A stretch of 28,696 bases of DNA, from assembly GCA_937910305.1 (NCBI GenBank), contig CALEPS010000154.1, positions 1 through 28,696 of the forward strand, in the 5' to 3' direction. Below are positions 12,949-21,371 of this stretch, one piece after another. The translations under genes and the position numbers were made by a program. The notes under the pieces are model-generated. The model had not been told where the DNA came from. It saw only the letters and a program-made list of their open reading frames with translations, and did no database searches. This stretch comes from an uncultured Bacteroidales bacterium. GTDB lineage: Bacteria > Bacteroidota > Bacteroidia > Bacteroidales > Paludibacteraceae. Positions within the stretch are counted from its first letter, which is position 1; each line of letters starts with the position of its first letter.

Positions 12949-15090
12949 TTATTTCGTACCACTCAAGATACCATTTTCTTTGTCCTCGTTGTTGATGCGC
13001 TTATTTTCGCGTGTCGAGGCTCTCGACCCGAAATCGAGGTTGCAATGAAAGTTGAGAATGAGCATCTGGCGGAAATCCCGCATCTCGGCGTGCTGTGTGT
13101 TCGGAGCAAGGGTGGAGAGGTCTTTGGTCTCGATGCTGTAGCCTTTGACCGAGAAGGGGTTCATCAGCATCGCACGGAAGCCCCATTTGTCGGCATTGTA
13201 CCCAAGACCGATATGATGATAGAACTCGCCGTATTCCAGCGTCTCACCCCAGAGGTTGTTGCTGCGCGTGGTCACTTCGCCGAAGAACTGCCAACCTTTG
13301 TACATACCCATAATACTTGCGCGAACGCCCGGATTGAAATGCTTGTGCGTGTAGGAATTACCAAGGCTCACATAATAGTTGGCGAACGGTGCGACGGTGA
13401 AGATCAGGCTGTTATTGAGCACGCGTACCTGCACACTCGGAGCCACTTGCAGACGATGAAAACCACGGTGGTTGGCGTATGTGCGGACGGCGTATGATTG
13501 ACCGTCAATCAGTTGCTCAAAGGTCTCATCCATAATTGGCTTGTGGTCGTATGAGTAGTTCGCCCAAAGGTTCAGATTGACATATTTGGACTGCCACGAA
13601 AGTTGCATCTCATTGGCAACGAACATAACGGGCTTGAGGTTCGGATTTCCTTGCCTAATCTGGTACTTGTCAATCTGTTGCGCCACATCCGACATAGCAG
13701 ACAGCGAGGGTTGGTAGCCGGAGACATAACCTTTGTATTTCCAGAACACACCCTTGCCGAAGTCGTAACTCATAGTCAGTTGCGGACGGGCAATCCAATT
13801 TGATTGTTTCTGTCCGGCTTGCTCGATATACGTGTGCATGGCACCTATACCGGCTGCATAAGAGAACTTGCCGACGCGATGCTGCACTTCCGCAAATGCG
13901 TAGGTCTCGGCGGTCATCATCGAAACCTTTGTACTTTGTCCTTGGTCACTTTGTACATTATACAGGTTTTCCATCCATTGTTGGTTGTGGCGTACACCGA
14001 CCGTCAGGGCGAGGTTCTCCCATTCTTTCTCGTAGATGGCTTCGCCGATGAGCGAGTACTTGTTGCCCTTTACGCGCGAGGTCACATCGGTTGTGTCGGC
14101 AACCGTCTCGCCAAGCGGCATTTGCTCAAAACGGCGGTCGTTGCTACTGTTGATATACGTTCCCACAAGGTCGAAATACAAGTGGTTGTTGTTCGGCAGA
14201 TTGTGCTGGTAATAGATGTCCAGCGAGGGCGAAATGGACTTGCTGCTCTCGTGGTCGTGGATGGCAAAACTGTCCGTGGCTTGGTACAGATACGAATCGC
14301 GGTTGGTCTGCGAGTGCGGTATGAATTGCATGTTATCGCGCAAGGCTATCTGTAGCATGTTTTTCTCGCCGTTTGTCCAATTATAGGTCAGTCCGAGATT
14401 GACAGGATTACCCTTGAAACGTGTCGGTTCACCCACTTCGCGGTTCTCAATCGTGCCTGTACTGAAATTGTATGTCTCTGCGTTCGTGCGCGTCCAGTAG
14501 ATGTCACGCGGCGAGTAGTGCGTCATGAGGCTGAACGACGATTTGCCGAAGTTGACCTTGCCCGACAGATGGTACTCGCCCCAACCGGGTATGGTCACGC
14601 CGTTGGACGCGTCGAGCATTAGATTACCGCCCGTGTCACGGTGTTTGACGATGTAGTTGATGACCGCTGCCGCCCCGTTGTAGCGCACGCCGGGCTGGTC
14701 GTGATACTCGATACGGATGACGTCTTTCGGGTTGATTGCCATGACCTCGGAACTGCTTGCTTCGATGCCGTTGATGCGCAACTGCACATCTTGGTTGGCG
14801 AGGGTCTTGACGGTGTTGTCCACAGGGTTCACCACAATACGCGGAATCTGCAAGTTCTGCAGCAGCGACATGCCGTCGTGCGATGCCTTGCGCTGCTCGC
14901 GGTTAGGAAGAAGGACCTGTTTGTCCACTTTTTGAATGACACTCTGTGCTTCCACCGTCACTTCGGCTATTCTGAACATGGATGTGTCCATCCGTAAAGT
15001 GTCGTTGCTGTTAGTTTGTGCGCTTGTTTGCGCGTTCATTGACACGGCGCAAACCATCGCCGCTGCTAATACGAAATACTTTGCTTGCAT
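12949..15090 (-). CDS. Outer-membrane beta-barrel protein, TonB-receptor-like (OMP_b-brl_3 type)
   Basis: The 713-aa protein has a signal peptide (MQAKYFVLAAAMVCAVSMNAQ). Residues about 35-150 form a plug-like domain (MFRIAEVTVEAQSVIQKVDK, then DGMSLLQNLQ, DVQLRINGIEAS and YNGAAAVINYIVK). The remainder alternates aromatic and polar residues as expected for a 22-strand barrel, ending MLILNFHCNLDFGSR before a charged tail. There is no carboxypeptidase-like N-terminal domain and no visible SusD partner, so nutrient uptake with a surface lipoprotein is not implied. It is last in an operon with a small lipoprotein 27 nt upstream. Residues about 378-388 (NVQSDQGQSTKV) come from heptamer repeats and fall in a loop. 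Confidence 0.85.
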   Translation of the reverse strand: MQAKYFVLAAAMVCAVSMNAQTSAQTNSNDTLRMDTSMFRIAEVTVEAQSVIQKVDKQVLLPNREQRKASHDGMSLLQNLQIPRIVVNPVDNTVKTLANQDVQLRINGIEASSSEVMAINPKDVIRIEYHDQPGVRYNGAAAVINYIVKHRDTGGNLMLDASNGVTIPGWGEYHLSGKVNFGKSSFSLMTHYSPRDIYWTRTNAETYNFSTGTIENREVGEPTRFKGNPVNLGLTYNWTNGEKNMLQIALRDNMQFIPHSQTNRDSYLYQATDSFAIHDHESSKSISPSLDIYYQHNLPNNNHLYFDLVGTYINSSNDRRFEQMPLGETVADTTDVTSRVKGNKYSLIGEAIYEKEWENLALTVGVRHNQQWMENLYNVQSDQGQSTKVSMMTAETYAFAEVQHRVGKFSYAAGIGAMHTYIEQAGQKQSNWIARPQLTMSYDFGKGVFWKYKGYVSGYQPSLSAMSDVAQQIDKYQIRQGNPNLKPVMFVANEMQLSWQSKYVNLNLWANYSYDHKPIMDETFEQLIDGQSYAVRTYANHRGFHRLQVAPSVQVRVLNNSLIFTVAPFANYYVSLGNSYTHKHFNPGVRASIMGMYKGWQFFGEVTTRSNNLWGETLEYGEFYHHIGLGYNADKWGFRAMLMNPFSVKGYSIETKDLSTLAPNTQHAEMRDFRQMLILNFHCNLDFGSRASTRENKRINNEDKENGILSGTK
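13927..13955. repeat. Heptamer repeats inside the outer-membrane protein gene
   Basis: The plus strand reads CTTTGTA, CTTTGTC, CTTGGTCA (8-mer), CTTTGTA. The order 7-7-8-7 and the GGTCA variant recur at 22429-22457 and, reversed, at 17130-17204. It is read in frame. Confidence 0.7.
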
Positions 15091-15117
15091 ATTATTATAT
15101 TATTATAAGGTGATACA

Positions 15118-15519
15118 TTACCGTTCGCCGCCGAAGACACCATGCGGGAAGATGTCTCTCAGCAGAAGCAGATCATCGTCTTTGACCCATTCCGCCTTGC
15201 CGTCGTAACTGCAATCAATGATGCTGTCGCAATGTTCGGTCATCAGCAGATGAAGGATGCGTTGATCAAGATTGCCGTTTGCCTTGCGGAAAGTGTACTT
15301 GACCGCCACATACTTGCACGTTTGTCCTTGCCATTCACGCAAGCACTTGCGCTGGATACCATTGACAAAAACCAGTTTCTCACCCTCTTGCAGTCCACCG
15401 CCTTTGATGTAGCAATGCGCTGCGATACGGATGTTCCATTGTTCACTTCCGGGCATACACCCACTCATCGAAAGTACTGCTGCGAGTACCAATCCGATAA
15501 TAAAAATTTTCTTTGTCAT
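15118..15519 (-). CDS. Small lipoprotein
   Basis: From the ATG at 15519 the product has 133 aa: signal MTKKIFIIGLVLAAVLSMSG with Cys21 as the lipobox cysteine. The mature part is charged (WNIRIAAHCYIKGG, YVAVKYTFRKANGN, WVKDDDLLLLRDIFPHG) and includes further cysteines. I do not recognise the family. The frame extends 50 codons upstream, but that part covers the structured leader and starts near the promoter, so it was excluded. It precedes the barrel gene by 27 nt on one transcript and probably reaches the periplasmic or outer-membrane leaflet to work with it. Confidence 0.75.
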   Translation of the reverse strand: MTKKIFIIGLVLAAVLSMSGCMPGSEQWNIRIAAHCYIKGGGLQEGEKLVFVNGIQRKCLREWQGQTCKYVAVKYTFRKANGNLDQRILHLLMTEHCDSIIDCSYDGKAEWVKDDDLLLLRDIFPHGVFGGER

Positions 15520-15555
15520 AATAGTGTTTTTTTGAGTTGTTAAACGTTTCCTTTT

Positions 15556-15597
15556 ATGGGGTCCCCGATGTGTGCATCGCACGCAGTGGGGAGAGCG
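15556..15597 (-). ncRNA. Structured leader element, copy 1
   Basis: Read on the minus strand (sense of the lipoprotein transcript) it begins CGCTCTCCCCAC and ends TCGGGGACCCCAT. TCCCC pairs with GGGGA, enclosing a second stem GATG-CACA-CATC. Both end blocks recur at 26817-26855, also in front of genes in sense orientation, with a different inner stem that still pairs. It lies within the ~140-nt leader between the promoter at 15667-15699 and the ATG at 15519. The function is unknown. Confidence 0.5.
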
Positions 15598-15666
15598 TAG
15601 AGCAAGGCGAAAATTCATATGAGCGACGTGGTCGCGAGTCGTATTGAGCCTTAGCTTAAGCGACTG

Positions 15667-15699
15667 CAAAGTTACTACAAAAACCCATTTATATCCAAA
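15667..15699 (-). promoter_or_regulatory. Promoter of the lipoprotein-barrel operon
   Basis: On the minus strand TTTG (15699-15696), 21 nt, then TAACTTTG (15674-15667). It gives a ~140-nt leader, long for this window, which contains the structured element. Confidence 0.65.
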
Positions 15700-15792
15700 T
15701 TCTACGATTTATATTTGATTCATGTAAATCGCTGATATATAGCACTTTAATAAAACAAAAATTTATATATGGCCTTTATGGGTTTATATCAA

Positions 15793-15824
15793 CTTGCGTA
15801 TGTCAGAATTTTTTTGTAATTTTG
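15793..15824 (+). promoter_or_regulatory. Promoter of the TPR regulator gene
   Basis: CTTG (15793-15796), 20 nt, then TAATTTTG (15817-15824), followed by CAC. The block just after the -33 (CGTATGTCAGAA) matches the extended motif seen at other promoters here. Confidence 0.7.
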
Positions 15825-15851
15825 CACTGTTTTTTGAAAATCGTATCGAAA

Positions 15852-17597
15852 ATGAGTATAGCGAAATTTGGATGGTTTGGCATTCTCGGAATGGCTCTTT
15901 GCCTCATGGTGAGCTGCAGTGTGCGGAGGGATAGGGAAAGGATTGAGACGGCAGAGGCGTTGTTGTACAGCAACAGGGACTCGGCGGAGTTGCTGATGCG
16001 GCAGGTGGAGCGTCCTGAACGGTTGGACGATGCCCATATGGCGAAATTCTGGTATGTGACGTGCGACTTGCATGCCAATTCCATGCAATCGCTATCCGAA
16101 GACTCCATGATATGTTGGACGGCAGAGTATTATCGCAAGCAATGGGAAAAAGAGCACGGAGACGCACGCCATATGATATTGTCAGGTTTGGACGAGGCTA
16201 TGTATTACTGGTGGAACGGTGACAAAGCAAGGACGCAGAAAGTGCTGCAACGGCAAAAAAACTATGCCGACGAGGTCGCAGAACTGACGGGAGAACATCT
16301 ATGGCAAGTGATTATATTGCGTGTGTCGGCGGAGATAGCCATGCGCGATTATGATTACGAACATGTGCGTGAATACACGGAGACGCTGATTAGCCTCGAC
16401 GACGGAAAGGCAATCCATCTGGACGAAGTGGAGCGCGTCTATAATGCGCTGGCGATTGTTTATTTCTCGCTCGGCGAATACGACAAGATGGAAGCGGGCT
16501 TCGAGAAAGCGATTGCACAAGCTGCGGACTCCGCGTTTATTGTCAATGTGGTTCGCCGTAATTACGCAGACTTGTTAGGCGAGATCGGACAGACCGACCG
16601 TGCTATCCAAATGCTCGAAGAACTGACAGCACAATACCGCGAGGCGGGCAACTGGCTGCAGGTGGAGAGCCTTTATTCGCTCTCGCGTCTGTGGTTGAAC
16701 AAAGGTGACAAACAGCGTGCCGAGCGGTATATGCGCGAGGCGGATGAGTTATTTGCCGGTTACAAGGAGTCTTCGGAGTTCGACCCTGCTACAGAGGCAT
16801 CGTTGATGGCGCACAAACAAGTGTTGGAGTACGCCAAGAACGGAACATATCATATCGTGGACCTAGTGCAGTTCCTCAACCGCTGGTCGGAGACGGACTA
16901 TGTGCGTTACCGCGTGGCGGAAGCCAAGGAGCGTTCTATCCGAGACCTGCGCGAACGCAATCTATATCTGACCATCAGTCGTCAAAGACAAATGATTGTT
17001 ATCATCGTTTTGTTTTTCGTAGCTTTGGGCATATGCTTGCTATTCATCTATCTATACCGTCGTCGTCAACGGTTGCTTTTGGAGAAGGAAGAAGAGATTG
17101 AAACCCTGAAAGGAATCATAGGTAAGGGACAAAGTGACAAAGTACCAAGTGACCAAGTACCAAGTGACCAAGTACCAAGTGGGCCAGGTGGGCAGTACCA
17201 AAGTACGAAGGGGATGGATGTGCGCAAACTGATGTTGCAGCAATTGGGGGTCATCAAAACGATTGCCGGAACACCCACCGAAGCCAACCAACAACTGCTT
17301 GCACGCCTCATGGCATTGAACGAGGAAACCGCCAATGCCCTCATCGATTGGCCAAGCATTTATCAAACCGTCGATCTTGTCTATGACGGCTTCTATACAC
17401 GTCTTGTGCAGAAATATGGAAATGTGTTGAACGAAAAGGAGCTGCAACTCTGTTGTTTGCTCAAAGCCGATTTCTCCACCAAAGAGATTAACATGCTCAC
17501 CCGTCAAAGTCTCCAAACCATCTACCAGCGCAAGACCCAAGTCCGTCAGAAACTCAATCTCCCCGAAGCCGAAGACATCACAATGGCTATATTATAA
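15852..17597 (+). CDS. Lipoprotein-anchored TPR protein with a transmembrane helix and C-terminal HTH (membrane regulator)
   Basis: From the ATG at 15852 the protein has 581 aa. The N-terminus is a lipoprotein-type signal (FGWFGILGMALCLMVSC). A TPR-like helical solenoid fills the extracytoplasmic part, with clear repeats such as VYNALAIVYFSLGEYDKMEAGF and NYADLLGEIGQTDRAIQMLE. A membrane helix (MIVIIVLFFVALGICLLFIYLY) leads to a basic stop-transfer, a coiled segment, a repeat-coded linker (VPSDQVPSDQVPSG), and a C-terminal LuxR-like HTH (LNEKELQLCCLLKADFSTKE, then IYQRKTQVRQKLNL). This is a known Bacteroidota layout in which an outer sensor controls an inner DNA-binding domain. The divergent lipoprotein-barrel operon is the likely target. 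Confidence 0.82.
   Translation: MSIAKFGWFGILGMALCLMVSCSVRRDRERIETAEALLYSNRDSAELLMRQVERPERLDDAHMAKFWYVTCDLHANSMQSLSEDSMICWTAEYYRKQWEKEHGDARHMILSGLDEAMYYWWNGDKARTQKVLQRQKNYADEVAELTGEHLWQVIILRVSAEIAMRDYDYEHVREYTETLISLDDGKAIHLDEVERVYNALAIVYFSLGEYDKMEAGFEKAIAQAADSAFIVNVVRRNYADLLGEIGQTDRAIQMLEELTAQYREAGNWLQVESLYSLSRLWLNKGDKQRAERYMREADELFAGYKESSEFDPATEASLMAHKQVLEYAKNGTYHIVDLVQFLNRWSETDYVRYRVAEAKERSIRDLRERNLYLTISRQRQMIVIIVLFFVALGICLLFIYLYRRRQRLLLEKEEEIETLKGIIGKGQSDKVPSDQVPSDQVPSGPGGQYQSTKGMDVRKLMLQQLGVIKTIAGTPTEANQQLLARLMALNEETANALIDWPSIYQTVDLVYDGFYTRLVQKYGNVLNEKELQLCCLLKADFSTKEINMLTRQSLQTIYQRKTQVRQKLNLPEAEDITMAIL
17130..17204. repeat. Heptamer/octamer repeats inside the TPR regulator gene
   Basis: The plus strand alternates ACCAAGT (7) and GACCAAGT (8), giving a 15-nt unit that encodes V-P-S-D-Q. 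Three fairly clean rounds are flanked by degenerate ones (ACAAAGT, then GGGCCAGGT). Alternating 7 and 8 makes 15, which keeps the reading frame. It encodes the linker between the membrane side and the HTH, residues about 426-451. Confidence 0.8.
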
Positions 17598-17621
17598 GAA
17601 GGCCATCTTTTCGATTGTCCA

Positions 17622-18248
17622 TCAGATACTCTCAGATCGGTACCATTGTTCACAGAGTGCGCGGAGCCGGTTCTCGTCGCGTATGATGGTGCGCAGTTCT
17701 TCCAAGCTCCTTACGTTGCGTTCGGAATGGAGCCAGAGGCGCATGTAACCCCCTTCGGCGTATTTCTCCAATAGATGTTCGCGGGAACGCGCGTAGAGCG
17801 TCTCGAAGTCGCCGGCAGGGTAGAGTTTGGCGGAATATGCCATAGTGCGCGCAATGACGGTTTCAGGAATGATCTGTCTGTCGGCTTCAGCAACGATAGC
17901 ACCGTATATGGTACGTGGCGGGTTCTTGCCGCTCGCGCGGTGGTCTTCTATCGCATCGCGCATAATGAGCAACTGCTCCTCCGTGAACCACTGCCGCAGT
18001 CTCTCGTCCGCCATCAGTATCTCGCCGGAACGGATATGGTGGGTCTCGCGGTCGTACCGCAAGCCTAAATCATGATACGCAGCGATGACGTACGCCATCT
18101 GTTCGTCTGCACCATGCTCCCGCGCCAGAACTAATGACTCACGTATGACCGCCTCCGCGTGGTCACGCTTATGTCCGCCGTCGAACGCATCGTATTGCGG
18201 CAGGATAGATTGAGAGACATATTGCTCCAAGTCCTTGTATATACACAT
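17622..18248 (-). CDS. HD-domain phosphohydrolase
   Basis: The 208-aa protein has the HD metal-binding residues in order: His30 in GGHKRDHAEAV, His59-Asp60 in AAYHDLGL, Asp102-His103 in AIEDHRAS, and a later Asp in VAEADRQ. The C-terminal half is helical and rich in Arg and Glu. HD enzymes of this size hydrolyse nucleotides or other phosphomonoesters in the cytosol; YedJ/YpgQ-type pyrophosphohydrolases are the closest general match, but the substrate cannot be fixed. It is a single gene with its own strong promoter, convergent with the TPR regulator (24-nt gap) and divergent from the GH3 gene. Confidence 0.85.
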   Translation of the reverse strand: MCIYKDLEQYVSQSILPQYDAFDGGHKRDHAEAVIRESLVLAREHGADEQMAYVIAAYHDLGLRYDRETHHIRSGEILMADERLRQWFTEEQLLIMRDAIEDHRASGKNPPRTIYGAIVAEADRQIIPETVIARTMAYSAKLYPAGDFETLYARSREHLLEKYAEGGYMRLWLHSERNVRSLEELRTIIRDENRLRALCEQWYRSESI

Positions 18249-18292
18249 TCTTCAATCAGGGCTCCCTAGCTGCCCTTCGTTAAATTAGGGTG

Positions 18293-18324
18293 CAAAGGTA
18301 CGTTTTTTTTCGCAAATACGCAAA
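18293..18324 (-). promoter_or_regulatory. Promoter of the HD gene
   Basis: On the minus strand TTTG (18324-18321), 20 nt, TACCTTTG (18300-18293), then CACC. CGTAT follows the -33 directly, as in the extended motif. The leader is about 40 nt. Confidence 0.75.
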
Positions 18325-18361
18325 TAAAAATAATCCTAAAAAATGAATTATGTTTTTTTCT

Positions 18362-18393
18362 CTTGCGTATATCAAAAAAAAGCAGTACTTTTG
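18362..18393 (+). promoter_or_regulatory. Promoter of the GH3 gene
   Basis: CTTG (18362-18365), 20 nt, TACTTTTG (18386-18393). CGTATATCAAAA follows the -33. The divergent HD promoter lies about 40 nt away. Confidence 0.7.
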
Positions 18394-18432
18394 TCGTTGA
18401 ATTGGATTATAAATCATATCCTTGTACAATTT

Positions 18433-20718
18433 ATGAACCGTAACATTGCTTTTGTATTCCTGATAGCCTCTCTGATGTTAGGCTGCACTCATGGAGTGAA
18501 TGACGAAGAACGCGAGATGAACACCTTCATCGATGATTTGATGGGACGCATGACGCTGGAGGAGAAACTGGGTCAGTTGAACCTGCCTGTCGGCGGCGAT
18601 ATAGTCACCGGCGAACCGCGTCACAGCCAGTCAGCGGACGGAATACGGCAGGGCAGAGTAGGCGGGCTTTTCAATCTCAAAGGAGCCAAAGCCATCCGGG
18701 AGGTACAGCGCATCGCCGTAGAGGAGAGTCGCTTAGGTATCCCTTTGCTCTTCGGAATGGATGTGATCCATGGATATGAAACGGTTTTTCCTATTCCGCT
18801 GGCGATGTCGTGTTCCTGGGATATGGCGGCCATTGAAAGCTCGGCGCGTATCGCGGCGCGTGAGGCTACGGCGGATGGTATATGCTGGACGTTCTCACCC
18901 ATGGTCGATGTATGCCATGACGGCCGGTGGGGACGAATCAGCGAAGGAAGCGGAGAGGACCCTTATCTCGGATCCCGCGTTGCGGAAGCGATGGTAAGAG
19001 GCTATCAAGGCTCATCGCTTGCCGATTCGGCTACGGTCATGGCATGCGTCAAGCATTTTGCAGCCTACGGACTGGTTGAGGCAGGGCGCGAGTATAATAA
19101 TGTCTATCCCGACGACTACCATCTCTTTAACGAATATATGCAGCCCTATAAAGCGGCTTTCGACGCCGGAGCCGGTTCGGCTATGGCGGCGTTTAATACG
19201 GTTCACGGTGTGCCTTGTACCGGTAATAAATGGCTGCTGACGGATCTGCTGCGCGACCAATGGGGCTTCCGGGGATTTGTGGTGTCGGATTATACGGGGC
19301 TGGAGGAGTTATGGGACAATGGGGTATGCCCCAATAAGGAAGAGAGCGCTATCCAGTCGCTCGAAGCGGGACTCGATATGGATATGGTCTCGGAGGGATT
19401 GGTCAATCTGGCTGCTGCCGTGCGTGAAGGACGGTGCAGCGAGAAAGCGGTAGATGCAGCATGCCGCAGAGTACTGGAGGCAAAATACAAACTCGGTCTC
19501 TTTGACGACCCTTACCGCTATTGTGATACAACGAAACGCGGACAAGTGATTCTTTGTGCCGCCCATAGAGCGGAAGCGCGGCGTATTGCGGGAGAGAGCA
19601 TGGTGCTTCTCAAGAATGAGAACCACCTCCTGCCGTTAGCCAAGAAAGGCACGATAGCGCTTATCGGCCCTCTGGCTGACACGCGTGCCAATATGTCCGG
19701 CACATGGGCTGTAGCAGCCGTTCCGGCGAAATACAAGACCCTCAGGGAAGGTATGGAAGATGCGCTCTCCGGTACGGGGGCCAAGTTGCTCTATGCCAAG
19801 GGATCGAATCTAATGTATGACGAGCAGGCGGAAGCTATAGCCACTATGTTCGGCCGCGAGATGCGCGACAGCCGTTCTGCCGAAGCGCTGCGGGCTGAAG
19901 CGCTGGATATAGCGCGCAGGGCGGATGTGATTATTGCCGCTATGGGGGAATCGAGCGAGATGAGCGGCGAATGTTCTTCGCGTGTCAATATAGAGATGCC
20001 GGATGCGCAGCATGACCTTCTTGAGGAGTTAGTCAGACTGGGCAAGCCGATAGTCCTTCTCCATTTTGCCGGCCGGCCTACTGTGATGAACTGGGAGACG
20101 GAGCATCTGCCGGCAATCCTGGAGACATGGTTCGGTGGCAGCGAGACGGCTGACGCTATTGCCGATATAGTCTTTGGAGACGTATGTCCTTCGGCTAAAC
20201 TGACGGTGCAACTCCCGCGGCATGTGGGGCAGTATCCGTTCTCATACCGCCAGATGCGCACCTCGCGCCCCAATGAAGGAGGCGGATTCGGCAAGTATTC
20301 GTCCTGCTATGCGGACGTGTCGTCCAAACCGCTCTATCCCTTCGGCTTCGGACTCAGTTATACCACTTTCGAATACTCCGGATTCCATCTCACGGACTCT
20401 GTCATGCCGCTGGACGGCGCGGTAGAAGCGGTCGTTACGGTAACCAACACCGGCGATCGCGAAGGAACAGAGATAGCGCAACTCTATATCAACGACCGCG
20501 TAGCGAAAGGGGTACGGCCGTATAAAGAATTACGCGGCTTTGAGCGTCTGACCCTTGCTCCGGGCGAGAGCAGAGAGATACGTTTTGCTCTGGATGCCGG
20601 GAGGATGGGGTATTATGAACCCGGCTCGATGCATTGGACGCTCGAACCGGGTAACATGACGGTAATGGTAGGTCCCAACGAACGGGACGTACAAGTATTA
20701 CCGCTCAGAATCTATTAG
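18433..20718 (+). CDS. Glycoside hydrolase family 3 lipoprotein (beta-glucosidase/xylosidase type)
   Basis: From the ATG at 18433 the protein has 761 aa, the full BglX length. The signal MNRNIAFVFLIASLMLGC ends in a lipobox, so it is a membrane-anchored periplasmic or surface enzyme. Domains in order: a TIM barrel (RLGIPLLFGMDVIHGYETVF; KHFAAYG; GFRGFVVSDYTG, whose Asp in SDY is the nucleophile), the alpha/beta sandwich domain (GESSEMSGECSSR, with the likely acid/base Glu) and a C-terminal fibronectin-III-like domain (EGTEIAQLYIND, VRPYKELRGF). The family releases glucose or xylose from non-reducing ends of beta-linked oligosaccharides. The frame opens 30 codons earlier, but that stretch contains the promoter. 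There is no SusCD pair nearby, so it is a stand-alone enzyme here. Confidence 0.93.
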   Translation: MNRNIAFVFLIASLMLGCTHGVNDEEREMNTFIDDLMGRMTLEEKLGQLNLPVGGDIVTGEPRHSQSADGIRQGRVGGLFNLKGAKAIREVQRIAVEESRLGIPLLFGMDVIHGYETVFPIPLAMSCSWDMAAIESSARIAAREATADGICWTFSPMVDVCHDGRWGRISEGSGEDPYLGSRVAEAMVRGYQGSSLADSATVMACVKHFAAYGLVEAGREYNNVYPDDYHLFNEYMQPYKAAFDAGAGSAMAAFNTVHGVPCTGNKWLLTDLLRDQWGFRGFVVSDYTGLEELWDNGVCPNKEESAIQSLEAGLDMDMVSEGLVNLAAAVREGRCSEKAVDAACRRVLEAKYKLGLFDDPYRYCDTTKRGQVILCAAHRAEARRIAGESMVLLKNENHLLPLAKKGTIALIGPLADTRANMSGTWAVAAVPAKYKTLREGMEDALSGTGAKLLYAKGSNLMYDEQAEAIATMFGREMRDSRSAEALRAEALDIARRADVIIAAMGESSEMSGECSSRVNIEMPDAQHDLLEELVRLGKPIVLLHFAGRPTVMNWETEHLPAILETWFGGSETADAIADIVFGDVCPSAKLTVQLPRHVGQYPFSYRQMRTSRPNEGGGFGKYSSCYADVSSKPLYPFGFGLSYTTFEYSGFHLTDSVMPLDGAVEAVVTVTNTGDREGTEIAQLYINDRVAKGVRPYKELRGFERLTLAPGESREIRFALDAGRMGYYEPGSMHWTLEPGNMTVMVGPNERDVQVLPLRIY

Positions 20719-21302
20719 AACTCCACTTTCGGAGCCTGGCGTGCGCCTTCTTCTGCTTCGAAGTACGGCTTTTTCTCAAAACCGAACGCACCGGCAATCA
20801 GGTTGTTCGGGAATTTGCGGATGTCGGTGTTGTATTTCTTCGCTTCATCGTTGAAGAGCTGCCGTGCTACGGTAATCCTGTTCTCCGTTCCCTCGAGTTG
20901 CTGCTGCAGGTCGCGGAAGTTCTCGTTTGCTTTCAGATCCGGATAATTCTCAGCCAGCGCGAGGAGGCGTCCCAGTGCCTGACTCAGTTCGCCTTGCGCG
21001 GACTGATAAGCCGCCAGTTGCTCCGGTGTCGCTTTAGACGGGTCTATCGTGATCTGTGTGGCGCGCGCACGGGCGTCTATTACACCTTGCAGCGTCTCGC
21101 TTTCATGAGACGCATAGCCTTTTACGGTAGCTACCAGGTTAGGAACCAGATCAGCCCGACGCTGGTATTGGTTTTCTACTTGTGCCCAGGCGGATTCTAC
21201 CTGCTCTTCTGCAGCCACGAAACCGTTGTACACGTTAGCGATCCAAAGTACGATAATTGCCAATACTCCCAGTACCGCAATCCAAGGAAGAATTTTTTTC
21301 AT
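20715..21302 (-). CDS. lemA: LemA family membrane protein
   Basis: From the ATG at 21302 the protein has 195 aa: a single N-terminal membrane helix (LPWIAVLGVLAIIVLWIANV) followed by a long helical domain with the family signature NGFVAAEEQVESAWAQVENQ, YQRRADLVPNLVATVKGYA and YPDLKANENFRDLQQQLEGTENRI. It ends FEKKPYFEAEEGARQAPKVEF, the standard LemA tail. Family members are paired with TPM-domain proteins and are thought to help membrane-protein quality control or envelope assembly. Here it follows the TPM gene, separated by 69 nt made mostly of heptamer repeats. Its stop overlaps the stop of the convergent GH3 gene. Confidence 0.93.
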   Translation of the reverse strand: MKKILPWIAVLGVLAIIVLWIANVYNGFVAAEEQVESAWAQVENQYQRRADLVPNLVATVKGYASHESETLQGVIDARARATQITIDPSKATPEQLAAYQSAQGELSQALGRLLALAENYPDLKANENFRDLQQQLEGTENRITVARQLFNDEAKKYNTDIRKFPNNLIAGAFGFEKKPYFEAEEGARQAPKVEF

Positions 21303-21323
21303 AAAATTATAAATTATAAACAA

Positions 21324-21365
21324 CAAATTACAAACTACAAACTACAAACTACAAACAACAAACTA
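21324..21365. repeat. Intergenic heptamer array between TPM and lemA
   Basis: The plus strand has CAAATTA, CAAACTA three times, CAAACAA, then CAAACTA, six units of 7 bp, with weaker units before. It fills most of the spacer inside the operon. Confidence 0.85.
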
Positions 21366-21371
21366 CCAATC

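Noticed and set aside
15520..15669. 50-codon N-terminal extension of the small lipoprotein
   Set aside because: It would remove the signal peptide from the N-terminus and covers the structured leader.
15723..15741. Similarity of TGTAAATCGCTGA at 15723 to TGTAAGTCGCTGA at 26511
   Set aside because: The match is short, AT-rich and in opposite orientation relative to the two structured elements, so it may be chance.
18163..18765. Cotranscribed second frame over the HD-GH3 spacer
   Set aside because: Frames crossing 18249-18432 run through both promoters and have no family resemblance.
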